From Azolla caroliniana (lineage: Eukaryota > Polypodiophyta): 64,000 nt of DNA. Both the position numbers and the translations under genes were made by a program. Positions 54,299 through 64,000 of this stretch are shown one piece after another; position 1 is the first letter of the stretch, and every line of letters starts with the position of its first letter. The stretch lies in NCBI GenBank assembly GCA_043228905.1, contig JBHGNT010000008.1, forward strand, positions 15,066,001 to 15,130,000. The letters are read 5' to 3'. The notes under the pieces were generated by a model. It ran no database searches. It was not told the origin of the DNA and worked only from the letters and a program-made list of their open reading frames with translations.

Positions 54299-54430
54299 GG
54301 TCATCGTTGTCGCTAAAATTCCGCGTGCGTGTGTCGCTCGAACAGGACCGCCGAGGCCTTGGACCGGGGAGACACAAGGGGTGAGGAAGTGAGAGATTAT
54401 GATGTCAACAATTAGGCTTTAATACCACTA

Positions 54431-56827
54431 TTTCGGTGGGTTTTTTTACATCGAATTGGTTTCATGATTAATAAAAATAGTTATGAATCAAAACGGGTTT
54501 TTATTTTCGTTAGAATTGCTAGGCTTGACACCATGACTTAGGGGTTTTTTACAACAATGGGTTATGAGATTATCAAAGGCTAAAATAATCTAGCGAAGAC
54601 GAGTCTAGTGGGCTCCGAGCTCGACTACTTTCAACGGCTATGTTACCTCGATTCGGAGTAGCCCTCGTGCCACTACAACCTCCCTTCCACAATCGGTCAC
54701 TGAGTTGACCACCACCGAGATGCCGAAAAAGCCATTGTTTAAGAAATCCAAACCCTAAAATCTCGAGTAAGAAGTATAATAGGAGCAAAACTCACAAACC
54801 CTAAAATCATATGTCCTCTAGTAGAAAGAAGCTCTCAAACCCTAACCCTAGAAGGAAAAGATAAAAGACAAAGTGATAAGGAGAAAGGGAGGCTGCCAAA
54901 CCCTAACCCAAGAAGAAGAGGAGAAGATGAAGCCCTAGTGGTACACCCCTAGAAGACAAAATGGGCGACCCAAAAATAAGCCCTATCCCTCCTCTCTTAT
55001 AGACGAAAGAGGAGCTTATTTTAACATTACATGCTTTTTGGTATTTCCTTTATCACAAAAATGGAAGGGGAGCAAAATTCTCCTTGATTTGTAGCAAGAG
55101 AGACTTGAACATTACACCTCTCTACAGATACTTATAAACCTTAACCATTAAGCTACTACAAGTCATTTATTACTTATTTGTTTATTTCTCTATTTATACA
55201 TTATTTCATGAGATGTGCGTGGAACCTCGCTTTTTCTCACACTGCACACGCCACACCATGACATCGTGTGTCGCTAGAGTGAGTGCCTTGTTCATATAGT
55301 TGGAAATGGGCGGGAAAGATAACTTTCTTGAGAGGCGATGATCTTTATGTGTGTATGTTGGTATGTTGGGGAGATTTTTTGATGTTTGTTCACCAGTGGA
55401 ATGCAATTTTTACTATGGATGAGCGTTAGGTTTCAGCCAACCATTTCTCCTTCGTACAGTGGAGTTGTGTGGGGCATGTGGCATCATAATGTATTTCCTC
55501 TTCTTTATCAAGAATGGTAATTGTGAGGGGGTTAAAATTGAAACACACAATGGTAAATTCTCATTATTGTCGCGACAATGTGTTCCAATGGGATACATAA
55601 TATCAACCGTGGCTAGCGCATGTACCTAATTCATATATGAAGAGGTGGAACCAATGGACTTAGCCTTGGCATGGTTTAGGATCCAAGGGTTGGTACCTCA
55701 AGGAGGGTTGTCCTCTTGCCAAGATCTTCGGAATTTTTGTTGCGGTGGCAAGCGAGGAGGTTTGTGTCAAACTTGGTGGTCTCTGACAAGTTATCTATGA
55801 GTGAGAGTGGGCTTCCTTCTTGTTCGTGGACCTTTTCTGTGTAGACTTGGATTTTCAAGGTCTTTCTTGCTTTGCACATGTAGATACATCACGAAATTTA
55901 CTTACTCAAGGCAAGGTCACCTGAGTAAACACTCATAGGCAATGTGGTTAATGGATTTTGTGATAACAACATGAGATTTCATTCCTGAAATCCATGACTA
56001 ATCTACTTACTCGAATGCAAGGTTGCCCAATTAAACACTCGTAGGCAACGTGGTTAGTGAGGCTTGTGATAACAAACGTGAGAGAAAATTCAATGCTATA
56101 TGTCATGAAGTTATGAAGGGGCACCATACCTTCCAGTTGCTATATAGACTCGTTTACTATTGGTTGCCTTATGGGGTTAGGAACATTTTCAAGCTACCCC
56201 ATGTCCACAATCATGCCTATTGATTCTTACACATGTTCCTGTGTTGTTTATGGTTGGAGTAGTTATGTTATTGACACATATAGGGAGGGTGAAGCTTGTC
56301 TCATTAGTCTCAAAATGAGCTCCAAATGTGTTGCTTTTGTGACCTGGTTGACGATGTCGATATTGAGCAAATTCGAGAGAGCCCACTATTTAGTGTTTGG
56401 AGAACAACCAAGGTTGAGGGTTGATTTCTAACAATTGTTTTATTGTATGCTCAACCTTTTTAGAAACGATCTTCTTCAAACCCGAGCTAGTTTTTGTGGG
56501 GGCACCTATTGAGTAATACACCTTCTATAGAGTGAGTTTCACCTTAAGTGCTAATTTTCGTTGTAGTAATGCCATGTTGACCTCTTTGTTACTCTACGTA
56601 GCAGTGAGTTATTGGTGATGGTGGCTATATGTTGCCTGAGGGTTGCTTCATTGATCCAATAGCCGGATTGGCTGAAGTTCAATCTTGGGAGGCTTGGTGC
56701 TTGTTCTTCTAGTTGTTGGAGCACTTGTACTCCTCTACTTGTTTCTTTACTTTGATGGGGTTAGGGTAAATGGTGAGGTGTGCGAGTAATCTTTCCGTTG
56801 TGTCTTGAATAGGAAATCCTATCACGT
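54431..56827. other. unassigned sequence, probably repeat remnants
   Basis: Nothing I can name. The first ~600 bp should include the Gypsy-H 5' LTR but no match to 49714-50432 was seen. 54830-54960 has repeated AAACCCTAA/GAAGAAGAG words. 55091-55160 (minus strand) has an A box TAGCTTAATGG and B box GTTCAAGTC, a tRNA-like module like those in the LTRs. Two ~55-bp related segments occur near 55905-55975 and 56000-56075 (ACTCATAGGCAATGTGGTTA / ACTCGTAGGCAACGTGGTTA). Confidence 0.5.
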
Positions 56828-57433
56828 TGTCATATTGTACTTCGTACACTACGTGAAAAATGTACAGAGTACCCAGTTGAATAAGTACGAGGAAAAAGGA
56901 GAAATATATTAAAATGCATGTTACATGCACAAGGCAAGATTTGAACCTTGTACCTCCATATTAACAATCCCAACCCCTTACCTTTGTCATTATTAATTAT
57001 AGATTTAGTTTGTATAAGATATCCTCACGTGCAAATTTTAGGAAACTTACTCATGCATGACTATTGTGCATGAGTACTATAGTTAGACAAAGCTACTCAT
57101 GCACAACTAGTGTGCGTGAATACTAAAGTAAGAAAAAGCATGATGCTTTCCATAGGGTAAGTTATACTTATCCTCCCCCATCATTATATAAGATGGGGAG
57201 TAAAATGTAATTGGGGGATTGATAAATTTTGAGGTAAAATTCTTGGGTATTATTAGGGTTTTAAATATTCATTAATAAAATACATTATACTTATTGGATT
57301 CAAGCATTTTCTATCTCTCTCTCTTTCAATCTATTCATGTTCTGATTTGTGTTAAAATTCTTCTCCTCCTAGTCCAAAACCTCGTTAGTTTCCACCCGAC
57401 TCACACAACAATTAGGCGCCGAAATGCACGACA
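56828..57433 (+). repeat. solo LTR related to LARD-1
   Basis: It runs from TGTCATATTG to GCACGACA and aligns along its length with the LARD-1 LTR (TTCGTACACTACGTGAAAAA, GGCAAGATTTGAACCTTGTA, CCACCCGACTCAC). No interior or partner LTR is present. ACGT occurs on both flanks (56824-56827 and 57434-57437), a possible 4-bp target duplication. It carries the tRNA-like B box (minus strand, near 56940); the A-box part is rearranged. Confidence 0.82.
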
Positions 57434-57701
57434 ACGTTGTCATTTTCGGAGTTGTTATTGTGGGAGGCTAGTTCTGATTACTTCATTAACCTCATTTTCT
57501 CTAGCTTCCTTTTCCTTTGTTGTGTAGTTTCGGCCCCCTTCTCTTGACTGTTAAGGTTGTGAGAAATTTCTTTGGGCACACGTGATGAAGTGCGCTCCGA
57601 TTGTTGATGGGACGACTGATCATAAATTTTTGCTGACTCTCTTCTTTTTCTCGATATACTGAGGCACTAGATGTTCTAGTTCACATCCTAGACATGAAGC
57701 T

Positions 57702-58371
57702 TGTTACGAGCATGACCATAAATTATGATGAGATTCGAATCATTGATCTGGAAAGAAAAGGAAAATGCTGAAATACACAGCTCAGAAACACAGAGAAACA
57801 GTGTACACAAATTTAACGTGTAAACCCTAGAACAGGAGAAAACCACGAAAAACAAAGTTTCCACTATACACAAGAGAATAAGAAAAAGGTTACAATCTTC
57901 TCTGATACACATAAAGGATAACCCGCTTAAGGTTCTTAGCAAGTTCATTGAGCTTTGTTGCCACTCTCTGTCACGTTGACACACTCTCTCTTCTCTATCG
58001 TGCTCACATATAGAGGCTCACACTATTCTGTTCTTACTCTTGTTCTACTTCTGTCATGTTTGCCCTAAGTGTATTTATACTAATACACAAAATGTCTTAT
58101 TTACAATCATGGCCATTATTATTATCTAAACAATAATAATAGTCTTACTAATCAACCGACTCATCCATCGATTGTCGGGTCGGTCTGACTAGTCGACCTG
58201 GTCATTGACCATCCGGTTGGCCCGACTAGCTAGTTGTCTTGTCAACTCTCAAAAAGTCGACTCCTCGACTGTCGGGTCTCTCTATCTTCGACAGTCGGTT
58301 GCTCCTTGTCTTCGACTGTCGGCTCTCTCCGAGCAGTTGGCTCCTCCCATTGGAGGGACATATTCCTAACA
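57702..58371 (-). repeat. Copia-B-like LTR plus PPT (truncated element)
   Basis: Ends ...GAGGGACATATTCCTAACA then AACTCCTCCTTCACT, matching the LTR end and polypurine tract of Copia-B (18810-18840). The inner part has ACCCTAGAACAGGAGAAAACCACG-like R-region similarity and many GTCGACTCCTCGACTGTCGG repeats (about 58165-58330). A short internal stub (58372-58514) follows, cut by Copia-E. The left edge (TGTTACGAGC) is a guess. Confidence 0.65.
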
Positions 58372-58514
58372 AACTCCTCCTTCACTACAGTGGGTTGGAC
58401 CTGGTCTCTTCTGTCGACAAACTGTAAATCTGTCGATAGGGAGGTTCTTCGTGAGCATGGCGGTTCCATTGTCGTTGGTATGTATCTTTGAGAGGGAAAA
58501 CTCACCTTCGTCTA

Positions 58515-58943
58515 TGTCGAGAGACAAGCTCAACATCGGCCGGATCGGCTGGGCAAGCCGAGGATTGGATCGGTTGGGACCGATTGGTTAGGCCAGATCG
58601 GTTGGAAATAGGTACGCAGACTAGTGCGTAGGAAGGTTGTATTGGTGCGTAAACCGAAAGGCCGTTAGACAGATATTCCTCGTAGGGAATATTCCTCGTC
58701 GAGGCTCGTTTATGAGCAGTCAAGTACTGTCAGTACTTGTGTCAGCCCATTGTCATGGCTTGTATAAAAGGTGCTCACTGAGCACGATGTATGCACAGAG
58801 TAATAGTTTTTGAATTGATTTTTTCTGGTGTTTACTCTCTATCTCTATCTCTCCCGTGCGTATTGTGCAAATCTAAGCTTTCCATTAAACCTGCGTTTTC
58901 GGTTATTCGGTTTCCTATATTGCTTCCGCACGCCATTCTTTTC
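58515..58943 (+). repeat. Copia-E 5' LTR
   Basis: 429 bp; contains TATAAAAGGTGC (about 58763) as a likely TATA box. It is followed by the primer site at 58944. Confidence 0.87.
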
Positions 58944-59026
58944 ATGGTATTAGAGCGCGAGGGTTGAAAACCTTTACAATCAACTTTACTTGAAGGAAAA
59001 ACCAACGAAGAAGAACAAGCAAACCG

Positions 59027-62000
59027 ATGGACAGAGGAATGGCTAGCTCGCTTCCGACGGAGAAGCTCGACCGAACCAACTACACATCTTGGTCCTACAA
59101 GATGCACCAGTACCTACTTGGGCATGGTTACTGGAGCTATATCGATGGAGCGAATGACACGACACCCGAATCAACACACAAAGAGTTCCCGGCATGGGAA
59201 CAATCGGCGAGCAGAGTGTTGTACTATTTCGCGTCTTGTGTGGGCGAACAACTATTAAGCTACGTTCGGGATGCAAAAACGCTGAAGGGTGCGTGGGAAA
59301 ATCTGAAGAAAATCTTCACCGCGAGCACCACAACCGATAAACTTCAGCTCCGATAGGAGTTGAGCAACCTATGACAACGCGACTTGTCGGTGGCTGACTA
59401 TACCTCGAAGATCAAGGACATATGCGACTCCTTACCTTCCATTGATGTAAACATCGAGGAAAGCGAGATGGTCCAGGTCTGTCTCGGGGGTTTGACGTCG
59501 AAGTTCGGGGCGTTCCGAACTGTTGTTTATACCCGGGAGAATACGTTGTCCTTTTTTGACTTACAGTCAATGCTCCTGGTAGAGGAGAATCACGAGGGTG
59601 CGTCAACGAGCACGCACACCGAAAACAAGATGATGTACACGGAGGGAGATAGGCCCCGTGGACGTGGAGGACGAGGCGAGTCGGTGCGCAATGGAGGCGG
59701 CCAACGAGATCAAGGAAGGAGGCACCGAAATGATTCCAACAGCAATTCCGGACCCTCCGGAAATAGGGGGAGTCGAGGTGATGAGAACCGGCAAGGGAAA
59801 TCCACCGCAGAATGTTGGTACTGTGGCAAGAAAGGCCACAGGGAGAGCGAGTGTTGGAAAAAGCACGCCGAGTCGGAGAGAACCGGTTCCGGATCTGGTT
59901 CCGGACATACTGACAAAGGAAACCGACAGCGATAGCAGTACGCTGAAGGATCCGGAGAAGCCAGAAAAGAGTCAGTCTTCGTGACGAGACACGAAGCAAA
60001 CTCAATGAAGTAGACCACCCCAAAAGCGGACGAGGTGTGGTACGTCAACTCCGACACATCAAATGACATGACGAGCCATAAGGAGTGCTTCTCGTACCTA
60101 GAAAAACTGATGCAACCGGGAGTAGTCGCAACCGGAGACGACACTCCGCATCCGATCGCGAATGTCGGAGAAGTTCCCTGAGCCATGTCGGGCAGAAAGG
60201 GAAACTCATGAACGTATTACACATTCTGACAATCACGAAGAACTTGGTGTCGGTCGGACAGATCGTCGACCAAGGGATGGAGGTTCGGTTTACACACCTC
60301 AGGTGCTTCATTGAGGAAGAAGGCCGTGTTATTGCGCAAGGGCGCAAAGATGGGAGGATGTTCATCCTCGACCCTACTGACGGTGGCACTACAATGTTTG
60401 CGAAGGGCCAAAAAGTCGAGTCGGACATCGACTTATGGGACAAGCGGATAGGCCACGTCAACTACCAGCGGCTTCAAGACCTGCAATCGAAACAAGTGGT
60501 GTTCGGATTGCCCAAATTTAGTGGCCGGAAGGCACAAATTTGTGAAGCCTGCCAACTTGGGAAGCAACACCGAATTCCTTTCCCCAACGAGCATAACCGG
60601 AGCTGGAACAAGCTAAACTGGATACACTCAGATGTGTGGGGGCCGGCAAAAAACGTTAGTCTTGGCAGGAGCCAATTTTTCGTCTCCTTCATCGACGACT
60701 ACACGCGGCACACGTGGATCTACCTCATTGAGAGGAAAAGCGAAGTCTTCGACTCTTTCCGGGACCTCAAAGGGTTCATGGAAATGGAAACAGGAAGAAA
60801 CATCAGGTGCCTGCGGTCAGATGGCGGAAAAGAATACTTTTCCGGTCAATTCAACGGTTATCTACAACAGATGGGAATTCGGCCCGAATTTAGTTGTAGA
60901 TACACGCCGGAACAATACAACGTGGCCGAGAGGAAAAATCGGTCGGTTGTGGAAGTGGCACGGGCAAGGCTAAAGGAGAAGAGCTTGCCCAAGTTCTACT
61001 GGGCTGAGGCAGGACGAACCACGGTATACATCCAGAATCGGATCGGAGAAAAGGTGTCGGATTACGGCACGAATAGGAACGAGTCGGATCGACGCAAATC
61101 CGACTTCGAGGGAAGTGACAATGGGTCTTCGAGACCGAAGTCCACATTAGCCAAGAAAGCCTCAACAATGGCTGATGAGCAATTACGCCGATCTACCTGC
61201 CAGAAGAACCCAGTTGTGCGGTTCAGATACAACAAGTACATGGCGCATCATTGTGCGTACATGACCCGTGTAGCGCAAGTGCGATAGCTAGAGAGCTACG
61301 CAGAAGCGGCTAAGGACGCGAGTTGGTGCGCCGCAATGGAGGAAGAGATGCACGCATTGGCGAAAAAGGAGACTTGGGACCTGGTTGACGCACCAAAGGG
61401 TGTGAAGCCGATCGGATGTAGGTGGGTGTACAAGGTCAAGTACAACATTGACGGCTCGGTCAACCGATACAAGGCCTAGTTAGTAGCTAAAGGCTACGCG
61501 CAGAAACACGACATCGACTACGATGAGAAGTTTGCGCCGGTCGCGAAGATGACGACCATCCATGTTTTGCTCGTGGTAGCTGCGGCAAAGGGGTGGTAAT
61601 TACATCATATATATGTAAAGAATGCGTTCCTGCAAGGTGAGCTTGAGGAATAGGTGTACATGGTATAGCCCCCCGGATTTCACTCTAGAAAACGAACACG
61701 TCGGCAGTGTGCCGATTGAAGAAGTCCCTTTACGGAATGAAGCAAGCCCCGCATGCCTGGAACACGAAGATCAGGACAACTGCGTCGGATGGGCTTTGCA
61801 ACGTCAAAATGGGACTCTTCCCTGTTCATCCGGAAAGGTCGACTTAGTCTAGTCAGTGTTCTACTATATGTTGATGACTTGGTCATCACTGGCGCCGACC
61901 TAGGTGAAATCTACCGCGTGAAGCTCAGCTTGCGGCATCGTTCGACATGAAGGATCTGGGGGATCTTCATTACTTCCTCGGGATCGAAGTGATCCGTTCC

Positions 62001-62757
62001 CCCGAAGGCATATTGATCAGCCAAACCATTACGCGTTGAATATGGTCTTCAAATTCGGGATGGCAGACTGTAAGTCCGTCTCGACTCCTCTGGATAGAAC
62101 CGTCAGGCTTCGCCCCAATACCGGAGAGGTATGCAACCCGACGAGGTTCCGAAAAATTGTCGGAAGCCTTATCTACTTGACAATCACCCGACCCGATCTC
62201 AGTTATCCGGTTGGGGTGATCAGTCAATTTATGGCGCGACCTACTGAAGAGCACCTTCAATGTGCGCAACGCGTACTGCGGTACGTAAGCGGTACGTAAG
62301 CGGCACTAAGTGTTCTCTCTTGGGAGTGTCGTGATAGCGTGGAGTCGCAAGAAGTAACTGACAGTTGCACTGTCGAGCACCAAAGCCGAGTATAGAGGAA
62401 CAGCTGTCGCGACATGCGAAGCAATATGGTTGAAGCGGCTACTTAAGGATCTGCAGGTGGAGGTGTCCGATCCGACGACGATCTACTGCGACAACCTCAG
62501 CAGCATCTAGCTCACGAAGAACCCCGTCTTCCATGCACGGACCAAGCACATTGAGGTGCACTACCATTTTGTTCGTGAGCGTGTCCTTTCTAGTGAAGTC
62601 GAACTTTAGTATGTTCCGACGGATCGGCAAACCGCCGACATCTTCACCAAGCCTTTTGGTCTAGACAAGTTGCGGCAATTCTCGGGTGCGCTTGGGTTGC
62701 GTCACCTCAACGTGCCGAATTTGAGGGGGAGAGACGTCCCAGATGAAAGGGAGTAGG
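59027..62757 (+). pseudogene. Copia-E gag-pol polyprotein (many stops, deletions)
   Basis: Gag from ATG 59027 (KLDRTNYTSWSYKMHQYL) with a stop at 59354; CCHC knuckle CWYCGKKGHRESEC (about 59812-59853); protease region altered (WYVNSDTSNDM where D-S-G-A-S is expected); GAG-pre-integrase DLWDKRIGHVNYQRL; integrase WIHSDVWGPAK, VSFIDDYTRHTWI, RSDGGKEYFSGQF, AERKNRSVVEVARA. After NRIGEKVSDYG the coding sequence skips about 75 residues that are present in the fragment at 76-690. RT: VKNAFLQGELEE, LLYVDDLVITGADLG; RNase H: ALSSTKAEYRG (frame changes), [27 protein letters not shown]. Three or more frameshifts. Confidence 0.88.
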
Positions 62758-63137
62758 AAAGGAGCGGAAAAGATAGTAGCGTCGAGTCGGATGACGAATT
62801 CGACTTCGGATCGGCTGAAGAAGCCGAGGGTGGATCCTCGGATGAGTCCGAAAGCGGACATAAGGGGAGCAGCAGGAAGAAAGAGCCAAAGCCAACCAAG
62901 CATGGGGGAGATGACATCGTCAAGGGCAAGAAGACCAAAGACGAGTTGGAGACAGCCAACTCAGATGAGAGCGAAAACCGATCGGAGGTAGCCGAGTCGG
63001 TTTGGATGTTTGATTCAGATACACTGAATCAACCGAGGGCCAACCGGAAAAGAAGGCAGCAGGAGAAGCGCCAACACCGCGACAACAAGGGAGCTGTGAA
63101 GGGCCATGGGAGCAGACAAGCCGACCGGAAGGGTTGA
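62720..63137 (+). pseudogene. charged C-terminal extension of Copia-E pol
   Basis: Downstream of the normal pol end (NLRGRD) the frame continues, with one TAG (62755-62757), for about 125 codons: acidic DSSVESDDEFDFGSAEE and GGSSDESESGHKGSSRKKE, then KKTKDELETANSDESEN, then basic RANRKRRQQEKRQHRDNKG, stop at 63135-63137. The same sequence continues without a stop at NLRGRD in the fragment at 38611-39925, so the extension belongs to the family. Function unknown; composition suggests a nuclear or chromatin-facing tail. Confidence 0.68.
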
Positions 63138-63248
63138 AGCGCGCGGAGTCGGACAGGCCGAGGAGCGCGAGCGAGGCGTGGTGCCAGGAGAAGCCGGAGC
63201 GTAGAACCGGCAGAGCAGGCGGAACCTCAAGTTGAGCTTGAGGGGGAG

Positions 63249-63651
63249 TGTTGAGAGACAAGCTCAACATTTGTGCATAATACGATGCGTAACTAGTGCG
63301 TAGACTGGGTGCGTAAACTCGGTACGCATAACATGGTTGTAGCGGTGCGTAAACCGCGAGGCCGTTAGAAAGATATTCCTCGTAAGGAATAGTTTTGGGA
63401 GTAAGTGTCGAGGCTCATTTATGAGCAGTCAAGTACTGTTAGTACTTGTGTCAACCCGATTGCTAGGGCTTGTATAAAAGTGCTCATTGAGACAATCGTA
63501 TGTACAGATTGAGTATTATTTTTTAATTAAGTTCTTGTGCCTACTCTCTCTCTATCTCTCTCGTGCGTACTATGCAAACCTAAGATTTCCATTAAACCTA
63601 CGTCTTCTGTTGTTCTGTCTCCTATATTGCTTCCGCACGACATTCTTTTCA
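63249..63651 (+). repeat. Copia-E 3' LTR
   Basis: 403 bp, about 90 percent similar to the 5' LTR by eye, with a TATA-like TATAAAAGTGC near 63474. Preceded by the purine tract at 63237-63248. Confidence 0.85.
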
Positions 63652-64000
63652 ATGATGAGAGAAAGAAAAAAGATAGAGAAGAGAAAAGGAAGATAAAAGA
63701 ATACTTCAATATACTATTAGGAAAACAATACAATCCTCTTAGACTCCAAAAGTAACAACCCCAAATACCTACTTCAATATACTATTAGCCGAAATAGTCT
63801 TTCCTTCTTCTCTCTTTCTTCAACTAATCTTCTTCTCACTTCTTCTAATCGTCTTCTTCTTTCTCACTTCTTCTTCCTCACTTCTTCTTCCTCACTTCTT
63901 CTTGTAGATCTTCTATCCCTCCTTGTAGATATTCTACTCTTCCTCCTCCCTTTTGCTAAGAATACCCTCATATTTATAGGTTTTTAGTTGCGTTATTCTT
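63652..64000. other. unassigned pyrimidine-rich sequence
   Basis: CTTCAATATACTATTAG occurs twice (63703-63719 and 63773-63789). A CTTCTTCTTCCTCA minisatellite fills about 63855-63905, and on the minus strand CCTATAAATATGAGG (about 63965-63980) looks like a TATA box, so this may be the edge of another LTR running off the window. Confidence 0.5.

Larger units (their letters stand above)
50419..54430 (-). mobile_element. Gypsy-H: chromodomain-bearing Ty3/gypsy element (minus, decayed)
   Basis: From the primer site TGGTATTAAAGCC (minus, 54417-54429), gag starts at ATG 54298, followed by protease, a partly deleted RT, RNase H and integrase with a C-terminal chromodomain, ending at the polypurine tract near 50440. 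The RT is missing its N-terminal palm. The domain content and chromodomain type (RTKEIREFKIKWMDKSIKDA) fit a common plant chromovirus clade such as Tekay or Reina. Confidence 0.83.
58515..63651 (+). mobile_element. Copia-E: Ty1/copia element with long LTR-proximal extension
   Basis: LTRs 58515-58943 and 63249-63651 (TGTYGAGAGACAAGCTC...CATTCTTTTCA). Primer site TGGTATTAGAGCGCG (58944-58958). PPT CTTGAGGGGGAG at 63237-63248. No matching target duplication is visible (GTCTA before, ATGAT after), unlike the other copias here, so the two ends may come from different insertions or a flank has changed. Gag-pol is heavily broken. Confidence 0.87.

Noticed and set aside
54431-56827. Host gene in the unassigned segment
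   Set aside because: Only short scattered frames with no recognisable motifs or splice-consistent exons.

Overview
The window looks like a piece of a large, repeat-rich land-plant nuclear genome. Supporting this are Ty1/copia elements primed by initiator-Met tRNA (TGGTATCAGAGC next to the 5' LTR), Ty3/gypsy chromoviruses, plant-type TATA boxes (TATAAATA), GT..AG introns and extensive nesting. I see no ordinary host gene, rRNA or functional tRNA gene: essentially everything recognisable is mobile DNA. A gag of Sushi/Tcn1-like type and a DUF7869-like transposon gene would fit a non-seed plant (fern, lycophyte, moss) better than a flowering plant, but that is a weak inference.

The most interesting object is a DNA transposon with ~36-bp terminal inverted repeats at 4705-25167. 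It is about 9.5 kb once two nested copia elements are removed. It carries two divergently transcribed genes. The minus-strand gene (5916-10133) can be read as six exons totalling exactly 974 codons after allowing for one inserted base. It encodes a ParB-like domain joined to a beta-class DNA methyltransferase (DIPYG then DPFSGTGTT). The plus-strand gene (11158-24799) encodes a DUF7869-like protein, the probable transposase. Intron 1 of the methyltransferase gene holds nine copies of a 23-bp palindrome at a regular 51-bp period; only the 3-nt centre varies. A second, diverged and 5'-truncated copy (39926-48032) keeps the palindromes, the first exon, the TATA box, the DUF7869 gene and the right terminal repeat, so the linkage is replicated. 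Both copies are pseudogenised.

Layout. 1-941: copia integrase debris. 942-4600: a young gag-only LTR element (LARD-1; I found 2 differences between its 795-bp LTRs). 4705-25167: transposon copy 1, interrupted by Copia-A (12097-17540, plus) and Copia-B (18138-23632, minus), both with perfect 5-bp target duplications. 25168-29199: a mosaic of three gypsy fragments. 29200-38610: Gypsy-D, whose gag is split by a complete chromovirus, Chromo-1 (30030-35579, minus). 38611-39925: truncated copia fragment (minus). 39926-48032: transposon copy 2, interrupted by the non-autonomous LTR element LARD-2 (41170-44924). 48250-49713: Copia-G, an internally deleted copia with intact target duplication. ~49714-54430: Gypsy-H (minus), a second chromodomain-bearing element. 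56828-57433: solo LTR related to LARD-1. 57702-58371: a Copia-B-like LTR. 58515-63651: Copia-E (plus), whose family has a charged extension after RNase H.

How the parts relate. LARD-1 and Gypsy-D share Gag homology and the same unusual primer-binding site, suggesting a parasite/helper pair. Copia-A and Copia-G are one family; Copia-E, the 38611-39925 fragment and the 5' fragment are another. Several LTRs contain tRNA-like A and B boxes. Premature stops are mostly of the C-to-T or G-to-A type, as expected from deamination of methylated cytosine. All splice models, fold assignments and functional links are read by eye and were not computed.
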